From CAYYFX01 sp046330135 (lineage in GTDB: Bacteria > ARS69), in assembly GCA_046330135.1 (NCBI GenBank), contig JAXLTI010000005.1:1-64000 (forward strand): a stretch of 64,000 nt of DNA, in the 5' to 3' direction. This document shows, in pieces, positions 21,483 through 30,378 of this stretch. Below the pieces are notes generated by a model. That model searched no databases and was not told the DNA's origin. It worked only from the letters and a program-made list of their open reading frames with translations. Every line of letters starts with the position of its first letter. The stretch's first letter is position 1. A program made the translations under genes and the position numbers.

Positions 21483-23249
21483 GTGCGCCGTTCCTGGGTG
21501 ATCGCATGGACTCTGCTGGCGCTCCCGTCGTCGTCGAGCGCGCAGGTTGCGCTCGGAGGAGCGAGCGCGGTCGTGCCGGCGGACACCACCGGCACCCCGG
21601 CGCTCACGGGATCCGCCGCGCCATCGGCGGACTCGACCTCGGCTCCGGCACTCGTGGCTCCCGTAGTCACGCAGAACGCGCCCGCGGAGACGGTGGGGGT
21701 CGCACGCGCGATGGCCTCGGCGCCGGTGTTCGTGGGCGGCCACGAGGTCTTTCGCGTTCGCGTGGGCCGCGACGGGCTCGACCCGACGGCTCGGGCGGTC
21801 GCCATCCGCAAGCGGATCGACGCGGCGATCGCCGACGAGCAAGTGCCGGTGGACTCCGTCCGCGTCGTGACGACTCCACAGGGGATCGAAGTATGGATGG
21901 GTCGTCACTTCCTCTGGGTCGTGACGCCCGGGGACGCCGAGGCGAGCGATGTTGCGGCGCTCGCCCCCCGAGTGCCCAGCCTGCGAAGCGCCGTCCAGGG
22001 TGCCATCACGGAGGGCCGGGCGAAACGGAAGCCGCTGCGGCTGCTGATCTCGGCCGGGGTGGCGCTGGCGCTCACGGCGGTCGCATGGCTCGTGCTTCGG
22101 CTCCTCCTCGCCGGCGGCCGTCGATGGAAGGCGTGGCTGACGCGGAGAGTGGCCGGCCGGCTCCCGGCCATCCGAATCCGGAGCTTCGAGATCTTCTCGC
22201 AGGCACAGCTCGCGGGTACGACGGTGGCGATCTTCGGCCGCGCCCATCTCGTGCTCGGCGCCTTCCTGTTCTACGTCTACCTGACCACGGTGACGTCGCT
22301 CTTCCCGTGGACGCAGGGATGGAGCTGGCTCCTGCTCCATTTCGCCATCCGGCAAGTGGCCGCCGTGGCCCTCGCTCTCTGGAGCGGTGTTCCGGGGCTC
22401 GCGGCGATCGTGATCATCGCGGTCGTGTTCCGCTGGCTCGTGCGCCTGTCCGATCGCTTCTTCGAGGCCGTCGAAGCGGGCACGCTCGTCTTCGGGGAGT
22501 TCCATGCGGAGCTCGCCCTCCCCACGAAGCGCCTCGTGCGGATCTTCCTTTGGATCGTCGCGCTCAACGTCGCGTATCCGTACATCCCCGGCGCGCAGAC
22601 CAAGGCCGTGCAGGGCCTGTCGATTCTCCTCGGTCTCATGGTCTCGCTCGGTTCTACCGGGTTCGTGGGCAACGCCATCTCGGGCCTGGTGCTGACCTAC
22701 TCCCGCTCCTTCCGGATGGGAGATCGGGTCCGCATCGGCGATCACGTGGGCGACGTCGTCACCCTGGGCTTCCTAGCGACGAAGATCCGTTCGATCCGCA
22801 ACGAGGAGATCACCGTGCCCAACGGGCAGGTCACGGCGGGGGCGATCGTCAACTACACGCGGTTGGCCGAGGCGGCCGGCCTCATTCTCTACACCGAGGT
22901 GACGATCGGCTACGACGTGGAGTGGAGGAAGGTGCACGCTCTGCTCGTCGAGGCGGCGAATCGAGTGGAGGGCGTCGAGCGCGATCCGGCGCCGTGGGTG
23001 AATCAACGAGGTCTGAACGATTCCAACGTGAGGTACGAGCTCAACTGCGTCACCCGCGACTCCCATGCGCAGCTCCGCCTCTACTCCGACCTCCATGCGC
23101 AGATCCAGGATGCGTTCGCCCGCGCCGGCGTGGAGATCCTCTCGCCCGCGTACCACGCGATCCGGGACGCGAACGCCGCGATCCTGCCCTCGGATCCCCC
23201 GGGGCCTCGCCCGGAACCGGGCGGATTCCGCGTGAGACCCGGGGCATGA
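21483..23249 (+). CDS. Large MscS-family mechanosensitive channel with exported N-terminus
   Basis: 588 residues from a GTG start 3 bp after the previous stop. A signal peptide (codons 1-20, ending SSSSAQ) and an Ala/Pro/Ser-rich periplasmic region (to ~190) precede several TM helices. The pore and beta domain follow: GLMVSLGSTGFVGNAISGLV (pore helix region), then FRMGDRVRIGDHVGDV and EEITVPNGQV, all hallmark MscS segments. It should open under membrane tension to release solutes on hypo-osmotic shock. The large periplasmic extension resembles MscK-like proteins. Fourth and fifth operon genes overlap downstream. Confidence 0.87.
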   Translation: MRRSWVIAWTLLALPSSSSAQVALGGASAVVPADTTGTPALTGSAAPSADSTSAPALVAPVVTQNAPAETVGVARAMASAPVFVGGHEVFRVRVGRDGLDPTARAVAIRKRIDAAIADEQVPVDSVRVVTTPQGIEVWMGRHFLWVVTPGDAEASDVAALAPRVPSLRSAVQGAITEGRAKRKPLRLLISAGVALALTAVAWLVLRLLLAGGRRWKAWLTRRVAGRLPAIRIRSFEIFSQAQLAGTTVAIFGRAHLVLGAFLFYVYLTTVTSLFPWTQGWSWLLLHFAIRQVAAVALALWSGVPGLAAIVIIAVVFRWLVRLSDRFFEAVEAGTLVFGEFHAELALPTKRLVRIFLWIVALNVAYPYIPGAQTKAVQGLSILLGLMVSLGSTGFVGNAISGLVLTYSRSFRMGDRVRIGDHVGDVVTLGFLATKIRSIRNEEITVPNGQVTAGAIVNYTRLAEAAGLILYTEVTIGYDVEWRKVHALLVEAANRVEGVERDPAPWVNQRGLNDSNVRYELNCVTRDSHAQLRLYSDLHAQIQDAFARAGVEILSPAYHAIRDANAAILPSDPPGPRPEPGGFRVRPGA

Positions 23250-24511
23250 CGCCGTTCGAAGTCTTCGCCACGATCACCACGCTCGCGGGCCTCTTCAGCT
23301 GGGTCAATCACCGGTGGGTGCGCCTTCCCACGACCATCGGGCTCCTCGTCATCACGATGTTCAGCTCGCTGGCCCTGGTCGTCCTGCACGCGACGGGCGT
23401 CTTCCGGGGCGATCCGCTCGTCCCGGTGATCCGGAACGTGGACTTCCACGACACTCTCCTGAACGGAATGCTCGGAGCGATGCTCTTCGCGGGCGCGATC
23501 CACCTGCAGGTGGACGAGTTGCTGGAGCAGAAGTGGGCGATCGCCCTGCTCGCCACGGGCAGCGTGGTGCTGTCCACCCTGATCGTGGGGGGCGCGTCCT
23601 GGCTGCTCCTCGGCGCGCTCGGGCTGGGCGTCCCCTTCCTCGACTGCCTCCTCTTCGGCGCCCTCATCTCGCCGACGGACCCGATCGCGGTGGGAGCCAT
23701 TCTCCGCCAGGCCGGGGTGCCGCGGTCGCTGAACGTCCAGATCACCGGAGAATCGCTCTTCAACGACGGCTTCGGGGTCGTCGTCTTCCTCGTGATCCTC
23801 GGCATCGGCACGGCGGGCGGACCGGTCTCCGTCCGCCACGTCGCGGGGCTGTTCGCCGTGGAGGTGCTCGGCGGGCTCGCCTACGGGGCGGTCGTGGGCT
23901 ACATCACCTATCGCATGCTCAAGAGCGTCGACCAGTACCAGGTCGAGATTCTCCTCACGCTCGCGCTCGTCACGGGAGGATACGCGCTCGCGCAGCGTCT
24001 CCACGTCTCGGGGCCGCTCGCGATGGTGGTGTCCGGGCTCATGGTGGGAAACCAGGGTCGCGCCTTCGCGATGTCGCAGCGCACGCAGGAGCGTCTCGAC
24101 GCGTTCTGGGAGCTCGTGGACGACTTCCTGAACGCGATGCTCTTCGTGCTGATCGGCGTCGAGGTCGTCGTCCTGGACTTCGCATCGTCGTTCATCGGCG
24201 CCGGTCTGCTGCTCATCCCCGTGATCCTGCTCGCGCGCTGGATCAGCGTCAGCCTGCCGATCTCTCTCCTGAGGGCGCTGCGCCGGGCGGTGAGCCCCCA
24301 CGCGATCAAGCTCCTCACGTGGGGAGGCCTGCGCGGCGGCATCTCCGTGGCGCTCGCGCTCTCGCTCCCGAAGGGCGGCCACCACGACCTCATCGTCACC
24401 GTGACGTACTTCGTGGTGGCGTTCTCGATCATCGTGCAGGGGCTCACCGTGGGGCCGCTCGCTCGCCGCCTCGCGCTGGGCCAGGCGCCGCGAGAGGAGC
24501 GGATCGGGTGA
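23246..24511 (+). CDS. NhaP-type Na+/H+ (cation:proton) antiporter
   Basis: 421 residues, 12-13 membrane segments, CPA1 family. Family motifs are clear: ISPTDPIAVGAILRQAGVP, ITGESLFNDGFGVVVF with the paired Asp/Asn ion site, and TWGGLRGGISVALALSLP in the late helix. It exchanges Na+ (or K+) for protons across the inner membrane. There is no C-terminal RCK or Usp domain. ATG overlaps the MscS stop (ATGA) and its own stop overlaps the next GTG (GTGA), so it belongs to the ion-stress operon. Confidence 0.9.
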   Translation: MTPFEVFATITTLAGLFSWVNHRWVRLPTTIGLLVITMFSSLALVVLHATGVFRGDPLVPVIRNVDFHDTLLNGMLGAMLFAGAIHLQVDELLEQKWAIALLATGSVVLSTLIVGGASWLLLGALGLGVPFLDCLLFGALISPTDPIAVGAILRQAGVPRSLNVQITGESLFNDGFGVVVFLVILGIGTAGGPVSVRHVAGLFAVEVLGGLAYGAVVGYITYRMLKSVDQYQVEILLTLALVTGGYALAQRLHVSGPLAMVVSGLMVGNQGRAFAMSQRTQERLDAFWELVDDFLNAMLFVLIGVEVVVLDFASSFIGAGLLLIPVILLARWISVSLPISLLRALRRAVSPHAIKLLTWGGLRGGISVALALSLPKGGHHDLIVTVTYFVVAFSIIVQGLTVGPLARRLALGQAPREERIG

Positions 24512-25416
24512 GCGGAGGGGACGCGTCGCGGATGAGCTTCGGCGGAGTCTGGAATCTCGTCCTCGCCCGGGTGGGCGGCGAGCCCTTCACCGTGGGCGCG
24601 CTGGTCACCGCGGGCGGTCTCGTGGTCCTCGGTTGGGTGATCTCGCGGCTGCTGAGCCGCGCGGTCGCCCGCCTCCTGGCGCGGCGGGTCGGAATGGAGC
24701 GGGGGGCCACCGTCGCCATCGAGACGCTCGGCTTCTACCTGCTGTTCGTTGCCTTCGTGTTCACGTCGCTCACGCTGGTCAACTTCCCCATGACCGTCTT
24801 CACGATCGCGGGCGGTGCGGTCGCGATCGGCGTGGGGTTCGGCAGCCAGCAGATCGTGCGGAACTGGATCAGCGGTCTGATCCTGCTCGTCGAGCGTCCG
24901 ATCCGCGCCGGGGACCTCGTGGAGATCGAGGGGACCCACGGAATCATCGAGACGATCGGTCCGCGCAGCACGCGCGTGCGGGCGACCAACAACACGCACA
25001 TCGTCCTTCCCAACAGCTTCTTCCTCGACAACAAGGTCGTGAACTTCACGCTCTCGGACGACATCATCCGCACGAGCGTGCGGGTCGGCGTGGCGTACGG
25101 ATCGCCGACGCGGGAGGTCGAGCGCATCCTGCGGCGAGTCGTCGAGGAGAATCCCCTGATCCTCGGGGAACGCGAGCCGCGCATCATCTTCGCCGACTTC
25201 GGCGCCAGCTCGCTCGACTTCGAGATCTACTTCTGGATCCGGGCGAAGGCGATCATGGATCGCCGGATGGTCCAGAGCGAAGTGCGCCATCGCATCGACG
25301 AGCTGTTCCGGGAGGCCGGCATCGCGATCGCGTTCCCCCAGCGCGACGTCCACGTGGACGCGGTGCGGCCGATCGAAGTGCGAGTGCTCGGGCATCGCGT
25401 GGACGACGGTTCCTGA
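24508..25416 (+). CDS. Small MscS-family mechanosensitive channel
   Basis: 302 residues. Three TM helices are followed by the MscS pore helix IGVGFGSQQIVRNWISGL and the beta domain with VERPIRAGDLVEIEG, then NNTHIVLPNSFFLDNKVVN. The mixed alpha/beta C-terminal domain with ASSLDFEIYFWI is complete. The length is standard for the MscS/YkuT group. Start GTG 24508 overlaps the antiporter stop and has AGGAG 9 bp upstream; ATG 24532 is a possible alternative. Last gene of the five-gene operon, convergent with the LOG gene. Confidence 0.88.
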   Translation: MSGGDASRMSFGGVWNLVLARVGGEPFTVGALVTAGGLVVLGWVISRLLSRAVARLLARRVGMERGATVAIETLGFYLLFVAFVFTSLTLVNFPMTVFTIAGGAVAIGVGFGSQQIVRNWISGLILLVERPIRAGDLVEIEGTHGIIETIGPRSTRVRATNNTHIVLPNSFFLDNKVVNFTLSDDIIRTSVRVGVAYGSPTREVERILRRVVEENPLILGEREPRIIFADFGASSLDFEIYFWIRAKAIMDRRMVQSEVRHRIDELFREAGIAIAFPQRDVHVDAVRPIEVRVLGHRVDDGS

Positions 25417-25458
25417 GGTCGGTCCTGCCGCGGGCTCGCGCGGCCGCCGCTCACCGCC

Positions 25459-26235
25459 TCAGCGGATCCGCCGCCGCGGCGTGGCGGAGTTCGCGAACGC
25501 GGGCGTCTTCGCGGCGGGCTCCACCGCGAGCTCCTTCTGCAGGACCGCGAGCGCCGCCCCGGGGTCGTCGACGAACCGGAACAGGGCGAGGTCCTCGCGC
25601 GCGATCATGCCGTGGCGCACGAGCGCGTCGAAGCTCACGATCTCCTTCCAGTAGTCGGAGCCGTAGAGAAGGATGGCGATCTTGCGATCGAGCTTCCGCG
25701 TCTGCGACAGCGTGAGGATCTCCGTCAGCTCGTCGAGCGTCCCGAAGCCGCCGGGAAAGGCCACGATCGCCCGCGCGAGGTGCGCGAACCAGAGCTTGCG
25801 CATGAAGAAGTAGTGGAACTCGAGGGACAGCTCGCGCGTGATGTACGGATTCGGACTCTGCTCGTGCGGAAGCGCGATGTTGAGCCCGATCGTCCGGCCC
25901 CGGGCGTCCGACGCCCCGCGGTTCGCGGCCTCCATGATGCCGGGTCCGCCGCCGGTGCAGACGATGAACCGCTGCGCGCCCGCCGGAAGCGACTTCGACC
26001 ACTCCGTGCAGAGGCGAGCCAGCTCGCGCGCCTCGGCGTAGTAGCGACCGAGCGGACCGTCCTCCGTCAGCCTCGCCGACCCGAAGAAGACGATCGTGTC
26101 GTGGATGCGCTCCTCCTGGAAGGCGCGCAAGGGACCCAGGTACTCGGCCAGGATGCGGAGCGGTCGCGCCTCGTCGCTGTCGAGGAATCCGCGATCGTGG
26201 AAGGCCAGGAACGGGGGCGTCTCGTCGTCGATCAT
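25459..26235 (-). CDS. LOG-family protein (TIGR00730, nucleotide phosphoribohydrolase-like)
   Basis: 258 residues. The Rossmann-like LOG signatures are both present: CTGGGPGIMEAANRGA and FPGGFGTLDELTEIL. Proteins of this family were once mislabelled lysine decarboxylases; characterised ones hydrolyse nucleoside 5'-monophosphates (cytokinin ribotides, AMP) to base and ribose 5-phosphate. The N-terminal ~50-residue extension matches the longer bacterial type. ATG 26235 has GAGGAGA upstream and overlaps the phosphatase stop (ATGA). Being at the end of an operon with G6PD and glucokinase, a link to pentose-phosphate supply is reasonable inference. Confidence 0.88.
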   Translation of the reverse strand: MIDDETPPFLAFHDRGFLDSDEARPLRILAEYLGPLRAFQEERIHDTIVFFGSARLTEDGPLGRYYAEARELARLCTEWSKSLPAGAQRFIVCTGGGPGIMEAANRGASDARGRTIGLNIALPHEQSPNPYITRELSLEFHYFFMRKLWFAHLARAIVAFPGGFGTLDELTEILTLSQTRKLDRKIAILLYGSDYWKEIVSFDALVRHGMIAREDLALFRFVDDPGAALAVLQKELAVEPAAKTPAFANSATPRRRIR

Positions 26236-26825
26236 GGAGTCGTCTCCTCGACGTTCAAGTGGCTGGTGTCGTTCCATCGCCGGAGGACCGGTCGCGTGCC
26301 CTCGTGGCCGAGAACGCTCACGGAGGCGGTGGCGAGAGCGAAGTGACGCCCCGCCGCGGGCTCCAATCGAAGCCAACGCGCCGCGAGAATCCTCAGCAGA
26401 TGGGCATGGGCGAACAGCGCTACATTCCCCGACACGCTGGCCACGCGCCCGAGGACGCGGTCCGCGCGCGCGCCCACGTCCGCCGCGGTCTCGCCGCCGG
26501 GGACGCCCCGGCTCCAGATGTCCCACCCCGCGCTCTCGTGACGGATCTCGGCGCCGGTCCTTCCCTCGTAGGCGCCGTAGTCCCACTCGGCGAGATCGGC
26601 GTCCGCTTCCGCGGAAGCGCCGTAACCCGCGATCGCGCAGGTGTCGCGGGCGCGGCGCAGCGGGCTGGTCAGCACCAGCGAGAACTCCTGCTCGTGCAGC
26701 TGGCGTCGCAGGAGAATGCCCTGCTGCTCCCCGCGCGGGGTCAGGGGAACGTCCGTGCGTCCGGTGTGGCGCCCGGCCGCGCTCCATGCGGTCTCGCCGT
26801 GCCGGACGAGCCAGAGGTCAGGCAC
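26232..26825 (-). CDS. Histidine phosphatase (phosphoglycerate-mutase-like)
   Basis: 197 residues from a GTG start. The phosphohistidine motif LVRHGETAW is at codons 6-14. The second catalytic His is in LFAHAHLLRIL, and the Glu in LAEWDYGAYEGRTG completes the acid/base set. It belongs to branch 1 of the superfamily and is likely a small-molecule phosphatase (for example sugar phosphate or alpha-ribazole phosphate) rather than glycolytic mutase. It overlaps the glucokinase gene by 8 bp at its start and the LOG gene by 4 bp at its end. No clear ribosome site, consistent with coupling. Confidence 0.87.
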   Translation of the reverse strand: MPDLWLVRHGETAWSAAGRHTGRTDVPLTPRGEQQGILLRRQLHEQEFSLVLTSPLRRARDTCAIAGYGASAEADADLAEWDYGAYEGRTGAEIRHESAGWDIWSRGVPGGETAADVGARADRVLGRVASVSGNVALFAHAHLLRILAARWLRLEPAAGRHFALATASVSVLGHEGTRPVLRRWNDTSHLNVEETTP

Positions 26826-27510
26826 GGGGCGTCGAGCGCCGCCGCGCGCCGTCGCGCTTCGCCGCCCTCCAGAGGCGGAACCCGCCGAGGAATGCGTTCG
26901 AGTTCTTCCCGAGGCGGACGCCGGGCGGCGGGCGGTGCAGGCGCTTCGCGTTGCCCCCGCCCACGACCACGTAGTCCGGCTCCAAGGCCGCCCGCAGAGT
27001 CGCGACGACGGTCCACACGTGCTTGCGCCACTTGGCCGCGCCCAGACGCTTCAGCCCCGTGGCGCCCACGTAGTCCTCGTAGGTGCGCCCCTTGCGGTAG
27101 GGAAGATGCGCGAGCTCCATCGGCTCGAGGCGCCCGTCCACGATCATCGCCGAGCCGAGCCCGGTGCCGAGGCCGAGGAAGAGCATGCGGCCGCCCGTGT
27201 AACTGCCGAGCGCTTGCATCGCGGCGTCGTTCGTGAGCTTCACCGGGCAACCGAAAGCTTCGGCGAAGTCGAAGCCGACCCAGCCGCGGCCCAGGTTCCG
27301 CGGCTCGGCGGCGATCCGTTCGTGCACCACGACGCCCGGGTAGCCGATCGAGATCGCGTGGTAGGGCCAGTCCGCGGCGAGGCGTTTCACGTCGTTCACC
27401 ATCCGCGACGGAGTGAGCGAAGGCCCGGAGTCGATCCTGCGCGGCACGCGCTTTCCCGAGAGGAGCACCTTGACGTGGGTTCCCCCGATGTCGATGACGA
27501 GGATCCTCAT
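26818..27510 (-). CDS. ppgK: Polyphosphate glucokinase-like ROK kinase
   Basis: 230 residues, ROK/hexokinase fold. The N-terminal phosphate loop is VIDIGGTHVKVLLSGKR, the catalytic Asp lies in KLTNDAAMQALG, and the phosphate-2/adenosine region is FLGLGTGLGSAMIV. The short size and the THVKV motif match polyphosphate/ATP glucokinases and the related small ROK proteins. It would phosphorylate glucose to glucose-6-phosphate, the substrate of the enzyme encoded directly upstream. ATG 27510 overlaps the zwf stop (ATGA), with GGAGG 7 bp before it. The C-terminus is Arg-rich. Confidence 0.85.
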   Translation of the reverse strand: MRILVIDIGGTHVKVLLSGKRVPRRIDSGPSLTPSRMVNDVKRLAADWPYHAISIGYPGVVVHERIAAEPRNLGRGWVGFDFAEAFGCPVKLTNDAAMQALGSYTGGRMLFLGLGTGLGSAMIVDGRLEPMELAHLPYRKGRTYEDYVGATGLKRLGAAKWRKHVWTVVATLRAALEPDYVVVGGGNAKRLHRPPPGVRLGKNSNAFLGGFRLWRAAKRDGARRRSTPRA

Positions 27511-28883
27511 GGCGACGCCTCCAAGGAGACCCAGCCGCCCACGTCGGCGGTCAAGGGATCGGCCTCCCCGGGTCCCCAGGTGCCCGGCTCGTACGGGAAC
27601 GGCGGTGTCGGGCCGCCCAGGATCCCTTCGACGACGGCCCACGCGGCTTCGACGGCATCCTGCCGCGCGAACAGCGTGGCATCCCCCGCCATCGCATCGC
27701 CGAGGAGCCGCTCGTACGCGGTCATCTCGTCGTCCGAAGAGTGATGGACGAGCGACAGCTCGGTGGGCTCACTCATCATCGCCTCCCCGGGCTTCTTGAC
27801 CCGCGCGCCGAGGGAGATGCTCAGCTCCGGGGTGAGGCGCAGCCGGAGGTAGTTTCCCTTCCCCGGGGCCAGTCCGGTGAGCGGCGGGCGCTTCAACTCG
27901 ACGATGACCTCCGTGGCGGTCACGGGAAGACACTTCCCGGCGCGGATGAAGAACGGCACGCCGTCCCAGCGCCACGAGTCCACCTGCAGGCGCATCGCCG
28001 CGAACGTCTCGACGGCCGAGTCCGGGGCGACGCCGGGCTCGCTCCGGTAACCTCGAAACTGCCCGCGGACGAGATCGCTCGGCGCGAGCGGCCGCACCTG
28101 GCGAAACACCTTCACCAGCTCGTCGCGCATCGACTCATGGTACGCGATCGTCGGCGGCTCCATGGCGAGGAAGCCCACGACCTGCATCAGATGGTTCTGC
28201 ACGACGTCGCGGATGGCGCCGGCTTCCTCGTAGAAGCTTCCGCGGCCCTGGACGCCGAACGTCTCCGCCATCGTGATCTGCACGCTCTCGACGTAATTCC
28301 GGTTCCAGATCGGCTCGAGGAAAGTGTTGGCGAAGCGGAACACCACGAGGTTCTGCACGGTCTCCTTGCCGAGATAGTGATCGATACGGAAGACGTCCGA
28401 CTCGTCGAACACCGTGTGAAGGGTCGCGTTGAGGCGCTGCGCCGACGACAGATCGCGGCCGAACGGTTTCTCCACGATCACGCGCGCGCCTCGCGCGCAG
28501 CCGGAGCCTCCCAGGTGCTCGATGACGACGGAGAACATGCTCGGCGGGATGGCGAGGTAGTGAACGGGGTGGGCCGCATCCCCGAGCTGGCGGCGGAGCT
28601 CGTCGAAGGTCGCGCGGTCGTTGTAGTCACTGTCCACGTAGCGGAGGAGCCGGACGAGGCTGGCGAAGGCGATCTCGTCGACGCCCCCGCCGTGCTCCTC
28701 GAGGCTTGCCCGAGCGCGCTCCCGGAGGCGGTCGACGGTCCAACCCGCCTTGGCGACCCCGATGATCGGCACGTCCAGGTGGCCGCGGCGGACCATCGAC
28801 TGGAGCGCCGGGAAGATCTTCTTGTAGGCCAAGTCGCCGGTGGCGCCGAAGAAGACGAAGGCGTCGGAGTGCGGTGGAGTCAT
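27507..28883 (-). CDS. zwf: Glucose-6-phosphate 1-dehydrogenase
   Basis: 458 residues. The NADP-binding Rossmann motif is FFGATGDLAYKKIFPAL near the N-terminus. The active-site block RIDHYLGKETVQN holds the substrate-binding His and Lys. Downstream GVPFFIRAGKCLP is a further family block. It oxidises glucose-6-phosphate to 6-phosphogluconolactone, starting the oxidative pentose phosphate pathway and giving NADPH. No 6-phosphogluconolactonase or gnd is next to it; instead a polyphosphate glucokinase follows. First gene of a four-gene overlapping operon. Confidence 0.95.
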   Translation of the reverse strand: MTPPHSDAFVFFGATGDLAYKKIFPALQSMVRRGHLDVPIIGVAKAGWTVDRLRERARASLEEHGGGVDEIAFASLVRLLRYVDSDYNDRATFDELRRQLGDAAHPVHYLAIPPSMFSVVIEHLGGSGCARGARVIVEKPFGRDLSSAQRLNATLHTVFDESDVFRIDHYLGKETVQNLVVFRFANTFLEPIWNRNYVESVQITMAETFGVQGRGSFYEEAGAIRDVVQNHLMQVVGFLAMEPPTIAYHESMRDELVKVFRQVRPLAPSDLVRGQFRGYRSEPGVAPDSAVETFAAMRLQVDSWRWDGVPFFIRAGKCLPVTATEVIVELKRPPLTGLAPGKGNYLRLRLTPELSISLGARVKKPGEAMMSEPTELSLVHHSSDDEMTAYERLLGDAMAGDATLFARQDAVEAAWAVVEGILGGPTPPFPYEPGTWGPGEADPLTADVGGWVSLEASP

Positions 28884-28927
28884 TCGTCGTCACGTTCCTT
28901 TCGGCTCCCATCCGAGCCGGAGTCGAT

Positions 28928-30193
28928 TCAGATCCAAGCGAGCGGGACGATGCCGAGCAGGGCGAGTGCGAGGAGCAGGACGAGGCTCCGTCGGCCCGTC
29001 GCCCGATCGGCGAAGGCGTACGCGTAGACCGCCTTGATGACGTTGTTGCTCGCGGCGGCGATCACGACGGCCGTGGCGGCGATGGGCAAGGGCGTCGCCA
29101 TCGGGCCGGCCTGCGCGAGCCCGAGGATGAATGGGTCGACGTCCGTGATGCCCATGATCGCGGCCAGGGAGTAGATGCCGGCCTTCCCCAGGTTCTCCCG
29201 CGCGAGATGCGTCAGCACCAGGATCACCACGAACACGAGTGCGAAGACGAAGGCCGCCTGGAGCTCCAGCGGATTCTTGCTCTCGTGACGGAGGGGAGGG
29301 CTCGCGGCGCTCGCGCGCTCGCGTCGGGAAACGAGCCAGCCCCCGAGTGCGCCGGCGGCGGCGAGCGCCGCGAACGCGGGCCCGAGCTTGCCGGCGAGCG
29401 CCCGGTCGAAGAACGCGACCAGGATCACCAGTCGGGCATACATCACGCCGGAAGCGGTCAGGATGCTCCCGGCGAAGAGGTGCGGTCGCCCTTCCTCCTT
29501 GGCCTGCCGCGCGAGCACGACGGTCGTCACGGTCGAAGAGTAGGCACCTCCGAGGATCGCGGACAGGAAGACACCGCCGCGCCCCTCGAGCGCGCGCTGC
29601 AACAAGTAGCTCGCGAAGGAGACGCCGCTCACGGCCACCACGACGAGCCAGATCTTGAACGGGTTGATGTGGAACGCCGTCAGCTCGCGCGAGGGGACGA
29701 CGGGCAGGATGATCACCGACAGGACCAGGAACTTCGCGACGGTCGCGATCTCGTCGGATGCTACGTGCTTGGTGAGGCCTTCCAGCCCCTTCTTCAGATC
29801 GAGAAGGAGCACGCTCAGCACGCTCAGCGTCGTGGCCATCCAGTAGTACTCGCGCTGGACCATGCCCCCCACGACGTACGTGACGAGCGCGGAGAGCTCG
29901 GTGGTGAGACCCGCCGGCGACTCCCCGGCGAGCTTGTGGTGGTAGGAGAGCAACATGAGGCCCCCGACGACCGCGAAGCCCACGATCCACGGCGTGAGCG
30001 CGGGTGCCGAGATCCTCGCGAGCGCGTAGCTCACGAACCCGATCAGCGGGAAGGTCCGGATGCCTCCGAAGGCGTAGACGCCTTCGCGCTGCTTGTGCTC
30101 CTCGCGCTCGAGGCCCACGAAGAACGACAAGACCAGCACGAGCGCGATGTTCAGCGCGTCGGGCGGCACCATGGGGAACAGATCCTTCAGCAT
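28928..30193 (-). CDS. MgtC/SapB and DUF4010 integral membrane protein
   Basis: 421 residues, around 11-12 membrane helices. The N-terminus carries the MgtC block ALVLVLSFFVGLEREEHK and GGIRTFPLIGFVSYAL; the remainder matches the DUF4010 part, with SGVSFASYLLQRALEG and ITDVDPFILGLAQAG. Function of the fusion is not established. MgtC proteins affect Mg2+ homeostasis and membrane potential and can inhibit F-ATPase. Start ATG 30193 has GGAG 9 bp upstream. It lies 44 bp upstream of zwf on the same strand, so it may share transcription. Confidence 0.83.
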   Translation of the reverse strand: MLKDLFPMVPPDALNIALVLVLSFFVGLEREEHKQREGVYAFGGIRTFPLIGFVSYALARISAPALTPWIVGFAVVGGLMLLSYHHKLAGESPAGLTTELSALVTYVVGGMVQREYYWMATTLSVLSVLLLDLKKGLEGLTKHVASDEIATVAKFLVLSVIILPVVPSRELTAFHINPFKIWLVVVAVSGVSFASYLLQRALEGRGGVFLSAILGGAYSSTVTTVVLARQAKEEGRPHLFAGSILTASGVMYARLVILVAFFDRALAGKLGPAFAALAAAGALGGWLVSRRERASAASPPLRHESKNPLELQAAFVFALVFVVILVLTHLARENLGKAGIYSLAAIMGITDVDPFILGLAQAGPMATPLPIAATAVVIAAASNNVIKAVYAYAFADRATGRRSLVLLLALALLGIVPLAWI

Positions 30194-30378
30194 TCCCGCG
30201 ATCTCCGGCTCGGTTCGACGGTGGACACCCTACCACCGCGACCCCTCGGCGCGACGTCCAGAAGTGCGCCGTCTCCACGGGCGCCGGGTCGCAGACCCGG
30301 GGGCCCCTCGGCGAGCGGGGCTCGGCAGGCACACCCTTCCCGGGTTACCCTCGGGTGTTCCTCGTCCTCCGGAGCGCC

